From: Meconema thalassinum
Lineage: Eukaryota > Arthropoda > Insecta > Orthoptera > Tettigoniidae
NCBI GenBank assembly: GCA_946902985.2
Contig: OX336393.1
Location: forward strand, 48,065,131 to 48,129,130
Length of the DNA: 64,000 nucleotides
Reading direction: 5' to 3'
Positions 33,764-43,708 of the stretch are shown piece after piece. Both the position numbers and the translations under genes were made by a program. The notes beneath the pieces were generated by a model. The model saw only the letters and a list, made by a program, of their open reading frames with translations, had not been told where the DNA came from and did not search any database. The first letter of the stretch is position 1, and every line of letters begins with the position of its first letter.

Positions 33764-34188
33764 GCGGCTTCGATGGCGTAGTCGGTAGCATGCTGAGCTG
33801 CTATGCACAAGATCACGGGTTGAAACCCGGCCGAAGTCGTTGGATTTTTGAAGAGCGTTAAGAATGCCTCAGTATGCCTTCCTTCGGAGGGGAAGTAAAG
33901 GCGGCGGTCCCATGTCATAGATTTATGGCATATAACAGAACCTTTCACAGACTAAACTTGTGTAAAGCTAAATTGTTAGGTTAGATTTCGACAGAACCCT
34001 CTATCAAAGTTCCAACGTTCACCACTAGGTATCATTGATATCTGGTAGCGAAACTTGGAACTACTTGAAATTGAACGGAACTTGTAGCTCACCCTAAGGG
34101 TGTCTGCTAGAAACAGCTACAGACTCAGGCGAGCCGAACATGTCCTCGGACACTCCCGGCACTAAAAGCCATACGATAAATAAATAAA
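33764..34188 (+). mobile_element. SINE S1 variant (different 3' end)
   Basis: Head GCGGCTTCGATGGCGTAGTC with a B-box region of ACGGGTTGAAACCCGGCC. The body follows S1 to 'CTTGGAACTACTTGAAATTG' and then diverges ('AACTTGTAGCTCACCCTAAG', 'CACTCCCGGCACTAAAAGCC') to end in GATAAATAAATAAA. This points to a subfamily with its own 3' end. A second S1 fragment follows at once. Confidence 0.65.
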
Positions 34189-34262
34189 ATATGGCATGAT
34201 AAAGAACCTTCCACTAATTTCACCTGTGTGAAGCTAAATTTTAGGTTAGATTTGACTAACGC
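34189..34262 (+). mobile_element. SINE S1 internal fragment
   Basis: ATGGCATGATAAAGAACCTT and 'CACCTGTGTGAAGCTAAATT' are S1 body sequence without head or tail. Confidence 0.55.
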
Positions 34263-34398
34263 CATCATCAGGGCCCGGATAATTATGTGCTTGACTTTTC
34301 AGAAATGTGTAATTATTTATGTGCTTAAAAGTGTGATTAAGTTTCCAAAATATGTTCTTCAATTTGTGTCATATTTATATCACCCAGTTACTCGAAAT

Positions 34399-34792
34399 GC
34401 CGGCCCCGTGGTGTTGGGGTAGAGCGCCTGTCTCCCACCCGGAGGCCCCGGGTTCGATTCCCAGCTCCGTCATGGATTTTAGAAACTGACAAACTCCGGA
34501 TTTCTATCACCATTTTAGCATTTCACCTAACATTAGATATACTACATTTAGCATACGCCGTCAGTTGCATTACCAATGCTGCAACTAAATAATTGTACAT
34601 ATTGTAAATATGTTTCACCTGTATTCTCAAACATAGATGTTATAGCCTAAGTGTAATGGATCTGATGATGATCGCTTGACGATCGAAACTGGTCATCCTA
34701 GTGTATTTATTAATCTCATGTAATAATTTCAGGATTAGTGCATAACCCAGCTCTTTTGGGTACATTCGTGTTGACCGACTGAAAAGCACTAA
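34399..34792 (+). mobile_element. tRNA-headed SINE S2 with hammerhead-like motif
   Basis: Head CCCCGTGGTGTTGGGGTAGA (A-box region) with CCCGGGTTCGATTCCCAGC (B-box region), a 180-base body, the hammerhead-like motif at 34658-34698, then TAGTGTATTTATTAATCTCA and CGTGTTGACCGACTGAAAAG, the same 3' block as SINE E. So two SINEs with unrelated tRNA heads share a 3' domain, as expected when both borrow the end of one LINE or Penelope-like partner. Confidence 0.65.
34658..34698 (+). ncRNA. Minimal type I hammerhead-like ribozyme in SINE S2
   Basis: GGAT (stem I) - CTGATGA - T - GATCG-CTTGA-CGATC (perfect 5-bp stem II) - GAAA - C-TG-G (1-bp stem III with 2-base loop) - TC - ATCC (stem I partner). All invariant core bases are present, and cleavage would fall after GTC at 34694. 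The extra T before stem II is not in the classic fold. Penelope-like elements carry such minimal hammerheads. No evidence of cleavage is available here. Confidence 0.6.
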
Positions 34793-35084
34793 ACTTTTGT
34801 AAAGTGCACATGCTCGAGAATCGTCATCTCACAACGCTTAACATTGCGAGTGGAATATTTGTTTCCATTCAATTGTCTGTCTCCCTCTCGACATGCAGCA
34901 ATCAAGGGGAGTGATATGATGCAAAGGATACGGCGGTATCTCTGCTCTCGGTTCAATCGGCTGCACCACTAAAAGAGATGCCAATACGCAATATTGGAAT
35001 GCCTCAACTCGCAATAACAATACAATTGTTTCGCCTTGCGTTGCGACCTGAAATACACTTTCCAAACAGTGCAAGATATTGAAA

Positions 35085-35178
35085 ATATTTTTTGACAGGA
35101 ACACATGAATAGTCGGTCAACACCATGAGATTAATTAATACACTTGGATGACCAAGCCATGATCATCGGATCCTTTAC
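35085..35178 (-). mobile_element. SINE S2/E 3' domain, decayed, inverted
   Basis: The reverse strand reads GGATCCGATGATCATGGCTT then GGTCATCCAAGTGTATTAAT and GGTGTTGACCGACTATTC. It matches the 34.66-34.78 kb segment in inverted orientation, but its hammerhead core is broken (CCGATGA and loss of GAAA). Confidence 0.5.
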
Positions 35179-35229
35179 AATCAGGCTATTAAATCTATGT
35201 CCATCGAATATGTGGGTTATGATATACAG

Positions 35230-35912
35230 GATGATTCCCCCAGGGGTTCACATCTAGTGGGACGTGGGTTGGCGAACACGGGACCACAGCTGAGTCAGGC
35301 ATTGCTTCCACGTACTTGCGTCGGACTCCTCTCCGTCTTCTTTCCTGTCGACCTCTCTTCGTCAACTCTTGTTCTCTTCCGACCGCGACGGTATTAGGGT
35401 ATCCGAGGCCTAGGGAGTCTTTTACTTTCCCGCCTTAATTGGCCCTTTTCTCATCTTTCCTGATCCCTCATTCTTCGAGGGATCAGCCTTTCGTTTTCTT
35501 TTCATTATAATATCTCCTGCCTTCTACTCAAGGTCCTCAAGAAGGCAGGGTGCACCACTTATGGTGGTGAGTTCGGGATTTGGCGACTCCAAGGGATTCC
35601 TGATCTGTGTCCGTTTTGTCCGCTTTTTCCATTGCCTTTGGGGCGGACTCTCTCCTCTTTCCTTTTCCTAACTACCTTTCATGACTCTCCTTCTTTCTAA
35701 GTCCCTCAATCCTCCTTTTCGAGGGCTGACGGCATTTATTACCCCATTCTTTTGTTTTCTATACTATTGTTCTCTTTTCCTTTGCTTCCCCTAGTTTGTA
35801 AGCTGTAATTAGTTTTAATTAAAGCTTCGTTTTCATTTTTCATGATCATTCAAACCATTATGGGCAGATAACCTGGATGTTAGGCCCCTTAAAACACCAA
35901 TAATCATCATCA
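35230..35912 (+). mobile_element. Family D retroposon (copy D3, most complete uninterrupted)
   Basis: Runs from CACATCTAGTGGGACGTGGG through 'GCATTGCTTCCACGTACTTG', 'GGGTATCCGAGGCCTAGGGA', 'TCCTGCCTTCTACTCAAGG' and 'GTCCCTCAATCCTCCTTTTC' to AACCATTATGGGCAGATAAC, GATGTTAGGCCCCTTAAAAC and a short ATCATCATCAT tail. About 680 bases, non-coding, no tRNA head seen. Whether it is a SINE of another origin or the UTR of a LINE is open. Confidence 0.7.
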
Positions 35913-35920
35913 TATACAGG

Positions 35921-36130
35921 ATGTTTGCTAATTCCGGTTACACACTTCGAGGACCTGTAGAGGGGAGAGAGTAGCCTACATAACATATTGAACAGGAACC
36001 CATATCCGTCAACGTACCGTTTCCGGACTACATCCGTTTCAATTCAGGTGTTTAACTCATCCAGTTCTGCTGAGAGAACGAGAAATGCCAATCAGTTAAT
36101 TTTCATATATGCAGTATTCTTCCCACCTCT
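35921..36130 (+). mobile_element. One arm of a CAGGRTGT mariner-like element
   Basis: TATACAGGATGTTTGCTAAT resembles the CAGGGTGT termini of the elements at 10.3 and 46.2 kb, here fused to the ATC tail of family D. No matching right arm was found. Confidence 0.35.
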
Positions 36131-36301
36131 GAACACCAATTCATTCTGAATGGCTGCGAGATAAATAAAACTTTGTAAGTTGGTGAGAAATTATACAGCT
36201 AGATGTTAGACTACATTCGTTCATACAAATCAGTCTCCTTTTTTGAGGGCTATGATTTCAGATACAGACACAATCGGGGATTCCGATTTGCCAAACCTCA
36301 T

Positions 36302-37552
36302 TAGTATATTTTCATTTATGAAAAATAGGCTTATGAGATCATCTTTTATCCGTGTGTGAGTATGTGTGTGAATGTATGTGTGTGAGAGAGTCCGTGTGTG
36401 TGAGTTTGTTTGTGTGTCCCCCCTAACAACTTCTAAACGGCTGGAGCGATTTTAATAAAACTCGGTAAGGTCATAGTACTATTTTGCCTGACCCCGACCA
36501 TGCCCTTCAAATTATATTACGTGTCACCAATCCAACATGGCGGCTGTGCGAAATATATCACTGGTATTCAATATATCTCTGAAACAATTACTGATATCAC
36601 CCTTAAATATTGTACGGTAATAAAGGGCACTACTATACGTTCACCTATGTAACTTTCAAAAACCTGTTAACCACAAAACTAACATGGCGGCCATGTGAAA
36701 TTGAAACATTTAAATATAATTTTCTCGCGATTTAATCATCCGAACGCAGTGAAATATGGTATAGTAAATGTTTACACAAACTACAATGCACTGACATATA
36801 CTGTAATTTAGTTCAATTGTTGATATAACCTCAAGATGGTGGCTGTGCAAAATTTTGAAATTAAGTTTTAATTTCTTGTGTAATAATCATGCGATCGAAG
36901 TTAACGTTTGAATAATGAACCTACACAATAATCCTCATCTAATAGTACATAACTCTATGGCCTACATATATTAAAATCCAACATGGCGACCATCCGAAAT
37001 ATTTAGACGGTTCTATTAATCTATGACAGCAATCAAACTGAAATTTTGTATGTTAATAGAGGCTATAAACATAAGTTTTCCAATGGGTCATTCATTAAAT
37101 ACCTGGTGAGCACAAATCCAACATGGCGGCGACGCGAAATTTAAATATACAAATGTTTCTCGCGATTTAACCATCCGAGTGCAGTGAAACTTGGTACGAT
37201 ATATGCTTATATAAATTTTAATCCACTGGCATCTAATTCATTTGAATTATTTTCATATCCACAAGATGGTGGCTGTGCGAAATTTTAAAATCTCGTTTTT
37301 TATTTCTTGTGTCCTAATCATGCGATTGAAGTTTGAATAATACACCTACGAAATAATCTTCATGTAATAGTACATAACTGTAAGGCCTGTATATAAAAAG
37401 CAACATGGCGACCATCCGAAATATTTAGACGGTTCTCAACCTCTAGGAATCTATTAGAGCAATGAAACTGAATATTTGTATGTTGATGGAGTCTATAAAC
37501 ATAAGTAGGATATATGAAAATAGGCTGTATATTTCTTCACGGAACTACTTGT
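36302..37552 (-). mobile_element. Family B HINE-like repeat (copy B3)
   Basis: On the reverse strand: 5' AACAAGTAGTTCCGTGAAGA, then AGCCTATTTTCATATATCC; interior CCGCCATGTTGGATTTGTG-type blocks recurring; 3' CA-rich run, GATCTCATAAGCC, and a stem-loop with one arm slightly damaged. Nearly full length. The forward frame at 37462-37833 starts in its last 90 bases. Confidence 0.75.
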
Positions 37553-37934
37553 TTTGTTATCGGCCATCTGAATTGAAACAGTTGCAGAACAAAAAGGGAA
37601 CCATGGGTTTATTTTCAAAATATGATTTACTCACTCCCTACTACAAGTCCTTGAAGTTGAGGCAGCCAAACAATCCCGGTGATCTCCTGGATCAAAATAT
37701 TGCTTGGTGTCACAAAGTACATATTATTCTTGTGGAATTAAAAGAATACAGAGAGGTGACGTGCCATTGGAGATACCACCGTAGCCTTTTTGTCTCTCTT
37801 TGGGATGTGCGCCGGACGTCTAGCGTGCGATAGAAAATGAGTAATGGATGATTTATTTAAACAGAAAACTTTTATTACAAAGATAAGAACAGATTGACGG
37901 ACAGTTACAAAGTGATTTTCTTAAAAGCTGGTTA
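37553..37934 (+). other. Unidentified; short open frame
   Basis: An open frame continues through to 37833 (for example LRQPNNPGDLLDQNIAWCHK), but I cannot link it to a family. After the LINE that follows, at 39968-40086, another short frame reads MKKLKQRLQDQGVDFYNQAT. The two could be parts of one interrupted sequence, but that is a guess. Confidence 0.25.
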
Positions 37935-38084
37935 AAAACGTTTTACACATACCGCTACATTTCTTACATAACAGGAAATCTCAAGAATAACCCGAAGAAG
38001 TTCTGGACACTTATATCATCCCGTAGAAGGACTCCTAGAATTCCACTTAGCCTAAACCCCCATAATGAAGAAATCCCATTTGAA

Positions 38085-38852
38085 TTGAGGTCCACACATT
38101 TCAATGAATATTTTCACTCAAACTTTTCAGTTCCCGTACCAATCCCCAGTCCCCTTCAACTTACTAGCGTCTGTTCTGATTCACTGTCTCAAATTTCAAC
38201 GACGCCCGATGAAATCCAAAATATTTTAAAAAGTCTGCGCGCAAACCGATCTACTGGACCATCAGACATAAGCCCTATATTCCTGAAAAACACCTCTGTA
38301 TCTCTCAGCATCCCCTTGTCCATGATACTCAACCGGTGCATGACTTCCGGCACTTTTCCTGACACATGGAAAAGAGCTGATGTCACACCTGTCTTTAAAT
38401 CAGGCAGCAAGCGCGATATTTCCTCATACAGACCTATATCTATCGTCCCTATACTCTCTTCAGTCTTCGAAAGAATAATACATTGCCGTCTCCTCACTTG
38501 CACCAAACCACATCACTCAGAAGAACAACATGGCTTCGTCCCTGGAAAAACATGTTTAACAAATCTGACCGTTCTGAACTATCACATAATTTTTGCAATA
38601 GATCAAAAATCTCAGCTAGATGTAATCTACGTTGACCTGGCCAAAGCATTTGATTCCGTGAACCATTTCCTTCCTCTCCACAAGCTTGCATCTCGATCCA
38701 ACGTACATGGATCCTTCCTATCCCTAATACAAAGCTTCCTGTCCAATAGGCAACAACGGGTAGTGCTTCCAGGGTCTGTATCGTCCTGGCTCCCAGTCTT
38801 ATCAGGAGTAACTCAGGGCAGTATCCTGGGACCCCTTCTCTTCATGCTTTAG
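38085..38852 (+). CDS. LINE reverse transcriptase, fingers and palm (partial)
   Basis: About 255 codons. Motifs in order: SLRANRSTGPSDISPIFL, FPDTWKRADVTPVFKSG, SYRPISIVPILSSVFERI, EEQHGFVPGKTC, DVIYVDLAKAFDSVNH (first catalytic aspartate) and LSGVTQGSILGPLLF. These are the standard blocks of Jockey/CR1-clade LINE reverse transcriptase. The frame stops just before the YADD box, which lies in the next frame, so the protein would be inactive. Confidence 0.8.
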   Translation: MRSTHFNEYFHSNFSVPVPIPSPLQLTSVCSDSLSQISTTPDEIQNILKSLRANRSTGPSDISPIFLKNTSVSLSIPLSMILNRCMTSGTFPDTWKRADVTPVFKSGSKRDISSYRPISIVPILSSVFERIIHCRLLTCTKPHHSEEQHGFVPGKTCLTNLTVLNYHIIFAIDQKSQLDVIYVDLAKAFDSVNHFLPLHKLASRSNVHGSFLSLIQSFLSNRQQRVVLPGSVSSWLPVLSGVTQGSILGPLLFML

Positions 38853-38857
38853 CCTAT

Positions 38858-39067
38858 TTGGACGATATAAGCACATGTGTACAAAATTCTCCGTGTTCTC
38901 TTTTTCTGTACGCTGATGATCTCAAGATATTCAGAAAAAAATCCAGTTCTGACGACCGCGCTGACCTCCAGGAAGCAGGGAATACTGTGCATGTACTGAT
39001 TGGTTCGACAAATGAAGGTTATCTCCGAATCCCAAAAAGTGCTTCAATGTGTCTTTTTCACCACTGA
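38858..39067 (+). pseudogene. LINE reverse transcriptase active-site piece (YADD), shifted frame
   Basis: SLFLYADDLKIFRKKSSSDD contains the YADD active-site box. It continues the fragment before it after a frameshift near 38850 and is itself broken near 39030. Confidence 0.75.
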
Positions 39068-39753
39068 AATTTGGAAATCAGGCGGACTATACAATATGTG
39101 CAACTAAATTGGATACGGTTTCTCAGGTAAGAGATTTAGGTATTATTCACGATGATAAACTGTCATTCTCTACCCGTATTGACCACATCAAATCTCGCGC
39201 AATGCGCAGTTTCGGCATTCTATACAGATTCACAGAAATTAAAGACCTCACTGCACTTAAATTATACTTCACCACATATGTTCTTCCTATCCTAGATTTC
39301 TCTTCTCCAATTTGGTCTACTTCGGCTATAACCAATATTTCTAAATTGAACAGTGTCTTTAATTTCTTCATATCAATAGTCAAAGCTCGCAATCCTTCAC
39401 TAAGGCACTTGGCCAAATCTGATATTCTAAATCAGCTCAATGTACTCGACCTGAGAAACCGTCTACAATTTACTGACCTGTGTTTCCTACATAAAATCAT
39501 GAATGGTTACACAAAATGTAACATGCTCTTAAGCTACTTCCCACTCCATGTTCCCTCCCACTCAACACGCCAGAACCATTTACACCACATACCTCGCCCA
39601 AGTCTTGAAGTACAGAAGCGCTCTATTTTCCACCGGCTACCTACCCTTAGCAACTCCCTTCCAAATATTGACATATTCTCTCCCTATAGAACATTCAAAC
39701 ATAACATTAGAAGATCCCTTTCATCCTCAATTCCTACCCTCTCACTCTACTAA
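39049..39753 (+). CDS. LINE polyprotein C-terminal part (thumb and tail)
   Basis: About 234 codons: TVSQVRDLGIIHDDKLSFST is the 'V..LG...D..L.F..H' segment after the palm, followed by ALKLYFTTYVLPILDFSSPI (thumb) and a long tail with many Leu and Arg residues, all usual for Jockey/CR1-like LINEs. No stops over 700 bases. Together with the two pieces before it, it accounts for nearly a whole RT region. Confidence 0.75.
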   Translation: MSFSPLKFGNQADYTICATKLDTVSQVRDLGIIHDDKLSFSTRIDHIKSRAMRSFGILYRFTEIKDLTALKLYFTTYVLPILDFSSPIWSTSAITNISKLNSVFNFFISIVKARNPSLRHLAKSDILNQLNVLDLRNRLQFTDLCFLHKIMNGYTKCNMLLSYFPLHVPSHSTRQNHLHHIPRPSLEVQKRSIFHRLPTLSNSLPNIDIFSPYRTFKHNIRRSLSSSIPTLSLY

Positions 39754-40190
39754 TCACCCACTACCCCAATCACTCCCTGCGTCTTCCTCGAGATTTATCC
39801 CTTGCTGCCATCACTGCCATTTGTTACCTGTTATTGTTGTTGTGTTTGTTAATATTATTTGAAATTGTTAAAATATTAGTGTAAAATGACCTTCTATGGT
39901 TGTATCTAATAATTATTAATTTAAATAAATAAATAAACAATATCTTCATCTGTTCGGCACCACTAATGAAGAAATTGAAACAGCGACTCCAGGACCAAGG
40001 AGTGGATTTCTATAATCAAGCAACTAAATTTTTGCAACGACTGCTGGGTGCCTATGTCCTAAATAGCATGGTGTACCGGAGTTCCTAAGTTATTAACTTC
40101 TTTTATTCTGTGTTTTGGGGTTAGGACAGTCCAGCCAGGTGGTAAGATCTACAAAAAAGCTTTCTTATTTTAACTCTGCAATATTGACCA

Positions 40191-40496
40191 TCTCGTGGCG
40201 TAGTGGCTAGCGTTCTTGACTGTCGCCCCAGAGGTTTTGGGTTAGATTCCCATCTCAGCCATCCTAGAAGTCGTTTTCCATGGTTTTCGACTTCTACTCC
40301 AGGCAAATGCCGGGATGGTTCCTAACGTAAGGCCACGGCCGCTTTCTACCCAAATTCTTCCTCAATTAAAAAATATACACTCTAGTACAGACTTCACAGT
40401 GACACAGGTTATCAGACAAATTCAACACTGGAATACATGACCACCATGTCTGTCGCCCCTAAGGCTCATAACGTCCCTAATAGAATCAACAACAAC
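40191..40496 (+). mobile_element. tRNA-headed SINE S3, copy 1
   Basis: Head TCTCGTGGCGTAGTGGCTAG (A-box region) with TTTTGGGTTAGATTCCCATC (B-box region). The body has 'TTCGACTTCTACTCCAGGCA' and 'AAGGCCACGGCCGCTTTCTA', and it ends AATCAACAACAAC. A second copy is at 49.7 kb. Confidence 0.65.
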
Positions 40497-40757
40497 TTTA
40501 CTATTAAGTGAGTAACAATTACCGAGCTTGTAATGTATTGCGTCACTTATTGAGGGCTGCAATGAACAAGTACATGGATTTTCATTTCTCAGTAGAGATG
40601 ATGATGATGATGATGATGATGATAATTGTTGTTTTAAGGGGCCTAACATCTAGGTTATCGGCCCCTAATGGTTTGGGCGATAGTTAAAATGTAAACTAAA
40701 TGTAACTAAACCTCCTAGCTACAAACTTACAAACTAGAAAAGGAAATGGTAAACAAA

Positions 40758-42386
40758 AACAAGAAGTTCCGTGACGAACTAAAGAGCCTACTTTTCTTAA
40801 AATTTAAGATTCATGCCAATGATTAATCTATATGGATCTATCTAGAATAATGAAAAAGGAAGGAAGCTTGTAGTTTAACGTGACTGTTAATCTCGCGATC
40901 ATGAGCCACGGGACCTCCTTTTTACGTGGAATCCGAACCACAGGACATGGCATTTCACATCGAAAATCTCACATGCATAGACCGGGAATCGAACCCGGTC
41001 CGCCTTGGTGAGAGGCATACAGCTTGCCCGCTGCGCCACCACGCCCCCCCCCCCCCTAGAATAATGACGAAATTAAGTTGGTAATATCGACATTTCTAAT
41101 TAGTTCAAAATACTGCATACCTGGCATAATGTAGCCTAATAGAGAACTACAGTTGGCAGCCCTGGTGACTGAATATATTCTTAGTTCCATCTCTTAAGGT
41201 ACAGAATACAAAAATTGGGTAAGTCCAATGGATAGCGTGGATGTTCCATGCAGTTAAACATTGGATCTAACAGCGCGCGTAAAATCATGTTGGCAACAAT
41301 GTCATCCATGTATTGGTCAGAAATAATCTGAAATAATACGATCTATTGTTGTGCCAATTATAATGAAATCTATTAGTTAGTATAGAAGTTACATGCATTT
41401 TAATATTGGACCTATCAGCAGGCTTAGAATCGTGTTGGCAGCACTGACGTTTATTAGTTACTCGAAATTAATCTAGAATATCAGGTACTATACATGTGCA
41501 AAGTTTAGAGCTATTGGCTATCAAACATTATTATATATTGATATTAGGGTAACAAAAATAGAGACAGCATTTATTAACAGTTAGCAGCCCTGGTTGCTCT
41601 TAAGAATACGCTTAGTCATATCTGTTATGGTACACATGCACACACGAAATTTGCTTGAAATCCAAATGATAGTATAGAAGTTACATGTATTTAAAGTTGG
41701 ACCTCTCAGCAGGATTAGAATCATGTTGGTAGCACTGACGTATATATGTTACTCCAAATTAATATAGAATGTCACGTACTATACGTGTGGATAGTTTAAA
41801 GCTGTCGGCTTGCATACTTTCTGATATATGGGTATTTGGATTTTAAAAAATGAGAGCATTTATTAACAGATGGCAGCCCTGGTGGCTCTTAAGAATACGC
41901 TCAGTTATATCTGTTTATGTACACATAGCACATACGAAATTTGGTTGAAATCCAATTGATAGTGTAGACGTTATATGCATTTAAAATTTGGACCTATCAG
42001 CAGGCTTATAATCATTTTGGCAACACTGCCATGTATGGCCTCCTGGAAATTAAACTACAATATTATTATCTATACGTGTGCCAATTTTTAAATAGCTCCC
42101 TTTCATACCTTCCAAGATATCCAACATGGAGCTCAAATTTCAATTGTGATTTTTCAACAGTTGGTAGCACTGACATCATTTTCAAATATGGCCGTGAGAT
42201 ATTCAGGTATAGGTCTTTACTCCTACCAAATTTTGTTTTGATTACTGCCGCCGTTTAGGAGTTGATAGGGGGGGGGGGGGGAACACACACAGCCAGCCAG
42301 CCAGACAGACAGACACACACACATTTGCCCGATCTCATAAGTCTACTTTTTTCCTCATTTTTGCAAAATGTGAAATGTAGGCTAAA
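40758..42386 (+). mobile_element. Family A HINE-like repeat (copy A3, full length) inside family D
   Basis: 5' AACAAGAAGTTCCGTGACGA, then AGAGCCTACTTTTC; four 'GTTGGCAGCCCTGGTG'-type blocks; the 'GCCGTTTAGGAGTTGATAGG' block; G-run and CA/GACA microsatellite (42270-42325); GATCTCATAAGTCTAC; stem-loop closing GTAGGCTAAAAA. Because the flanks are both family D sequence, the two ends of the family can be read directly: CAAAAA/C on the left and GGCT/AAAAATAAG on the right, an A-rich (T-rich on the other strand) target. Without its own SINE insertion (40864-41055 plus duplication) it is about 1.42 kb. Confidence 0.8.
40864..41055 (-). mobile_element. tRNA-headed SINE with 12-bp target duplication, inside family A
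   Basis: CTAGAATAATGA occurs at 40852-40863 and 41056-41067, bounding the insert exactly. On the reverse strand it begins with a G-run and GCGTGGTGGCGCAGCGGGCA (A-box region), has ACCGGGTTCGATTCCCGGTC (B-box region), and ends in a purine-rich AAGGAAGG-type tail. About 190 bases. The clean duplication marks it as a retroposition event later than the family A insertion. Confidence 0.85.
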
Positions 42387-43319
42387 AATAAGAATAAGGG
42401 AAACAAAAGACAGGAGAAAAGGAAATGTCCTCAAACCTCGAAGAATGATAATTAAGGGACTTGGAAGAAACGAAAGACAGGAAAGTGTAATATTCAGCGT
42501 TGTTTGAATACTTAAGATCAAATCCTGATAGAAAAGCTCTAACATTATCCACGAGAAATAAGCTAAGTTTGCTAACATTCTATCACTTATGTTGAACAGT
42601 GGTCAGTAGTAGTCTATGTGTATTACAATTTTTTTTTTAATTTAAAACTTCATAAAATTAATTAACGACCCAATTCTTAAGATTCTCATTTAAAAAGTAA
42701 ATCTTTATATGAGGTAAAGAGGAGAGGGACCACCCCAAAGGCAATGGAAGAAGGAGAAAACCGGACCCAGCTCAGGAATCCCTTGGGGTCACCAACTCCC
42801 AAACTCACCAGGGTGTATCACAATTCAGGGTGCACCATAAGTGCTGGGGGCTACACAAACCCTGCCTCCTTGAGGGCTTTGAGCAGAAGGCAGGAGGTAC
42901 AATGAAAATAAATCAAGAGGTCTGACCCCTCGAAGAATGAGTGATCAGGAAAGATGAGGCAAGGGTCAATTAAGGCGGGAAAGTGAAATACTCCGTAGGC
43001 CTCGGATACTGTCGGGGTCGAAAGAGAACAAGAGTAGACCAAAGGAGGTCGACAGGAAAGAAGACGGAGAGGAGCCCAGCATAAGTAAGTGGAAGCAATG
43101 CCTGACTCAGCTGGGGTTCCTTGGTCGCCAACCCACGTCCCACTAGATGTGATTCCCTGGAGGGGTCTCAGCAGAGAGAACAAAGGAGGTCGACAGGACA
43201 GAATACGGAGAAGAGCCCGGCAGAAGTAAATGGAAGCAATGCCTGACTCAGCTGGGGTTCCTTGGTCGCCAACCCACGTCCCACTAGATGTGGGGGGTCT
43301 CAGCAGAGAGAACAAAGGA

Positions 43320-43708
43320 ATGGCGATAACCAGTAATTAATGGCATGACGTGTAAAATCTACTGGCTAATTGAACTGTCCAGTACTATATCGTCTGGTAA
43401 GAGCAAGACAACCATCGCGTAAGGACATTAATGCGTTGGATGATCGGCTGCAGTAGTGGTTTGGAGCACCGCCAATCTCCAGCCAGACAGAACTAACGAC
43501 CACTATCACTTACACGGTAGTAGCTAATTGATCCTTCCTTAGCCGGAGTGCTAGTTAAATATTATGTGGAGAAGGTAGAGCGATTCCTTTAACACCAATT
43601 CCCTGCATTCCAGTGATAAGCCATTAACCCTTTATGGGATTATTATTCACCTGTCATAAGGACAGTTTATGCTTTCAAAAATACTGATAGTTGAATCTTT
43701 AAGCCAAC
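43320..43708. other. No gene recognised
   Basis: I see no feature in this spacer. Confidence 0.3.

Larger units (their letters stand above)
37935..39945 (+). mobile_element. Jockey/CR1-like LINE, 5' truncated, with A-rich tail
   Basis: The sequence opens inside the linker before the reverse transcriptase (NPKKFWTLISSRR) and reads to a C-terminal domain and a 3' untranslated region ending in AAATAAATAAATAAAC. Frame changes near 38850 and 39030 break the polyprotein into three pieces, so it is inactive. The endonuclease and any ORF1 are missing, as is usual for truncated retrocopies. Confidence 0.85.
40590..43315 (-). mobile_element. Family D retroposon (copy D4) with nested insertions
   Basis: On the reverse strand it runs from the 5' CACATCTAGTGGGACGTGGG block at ~43300 down to GATGTTAGGCCCCTTAAAAC and the (ATC)n tail (forward GAT run 40594-40622). 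It is broken at 40758-42386 by a family A copy and at about 42482-42714 by an unidentified ~230-base piece. The 5' segment (43040-43175) is duplicated in tandem at 43177-43310, about 135 bases with few differences. Reverse frame 42851-43315 merely reads through this repeat. Confidence 0.7.

Noticed and set aside
37462..37833. 123-codon forward frame
   Set aside because: It starts in the end of a family B repeat. The remainder has no family signature, so I left it as unidentified rather than as a gene.
42851..43315. 154-codon reverse frame with internal sequence repeat
   Set aside because: It lies wholly in family D, and the peptide repeat mirrors the 135-bp tandem duplication. Other family D copies do not keep the frame.
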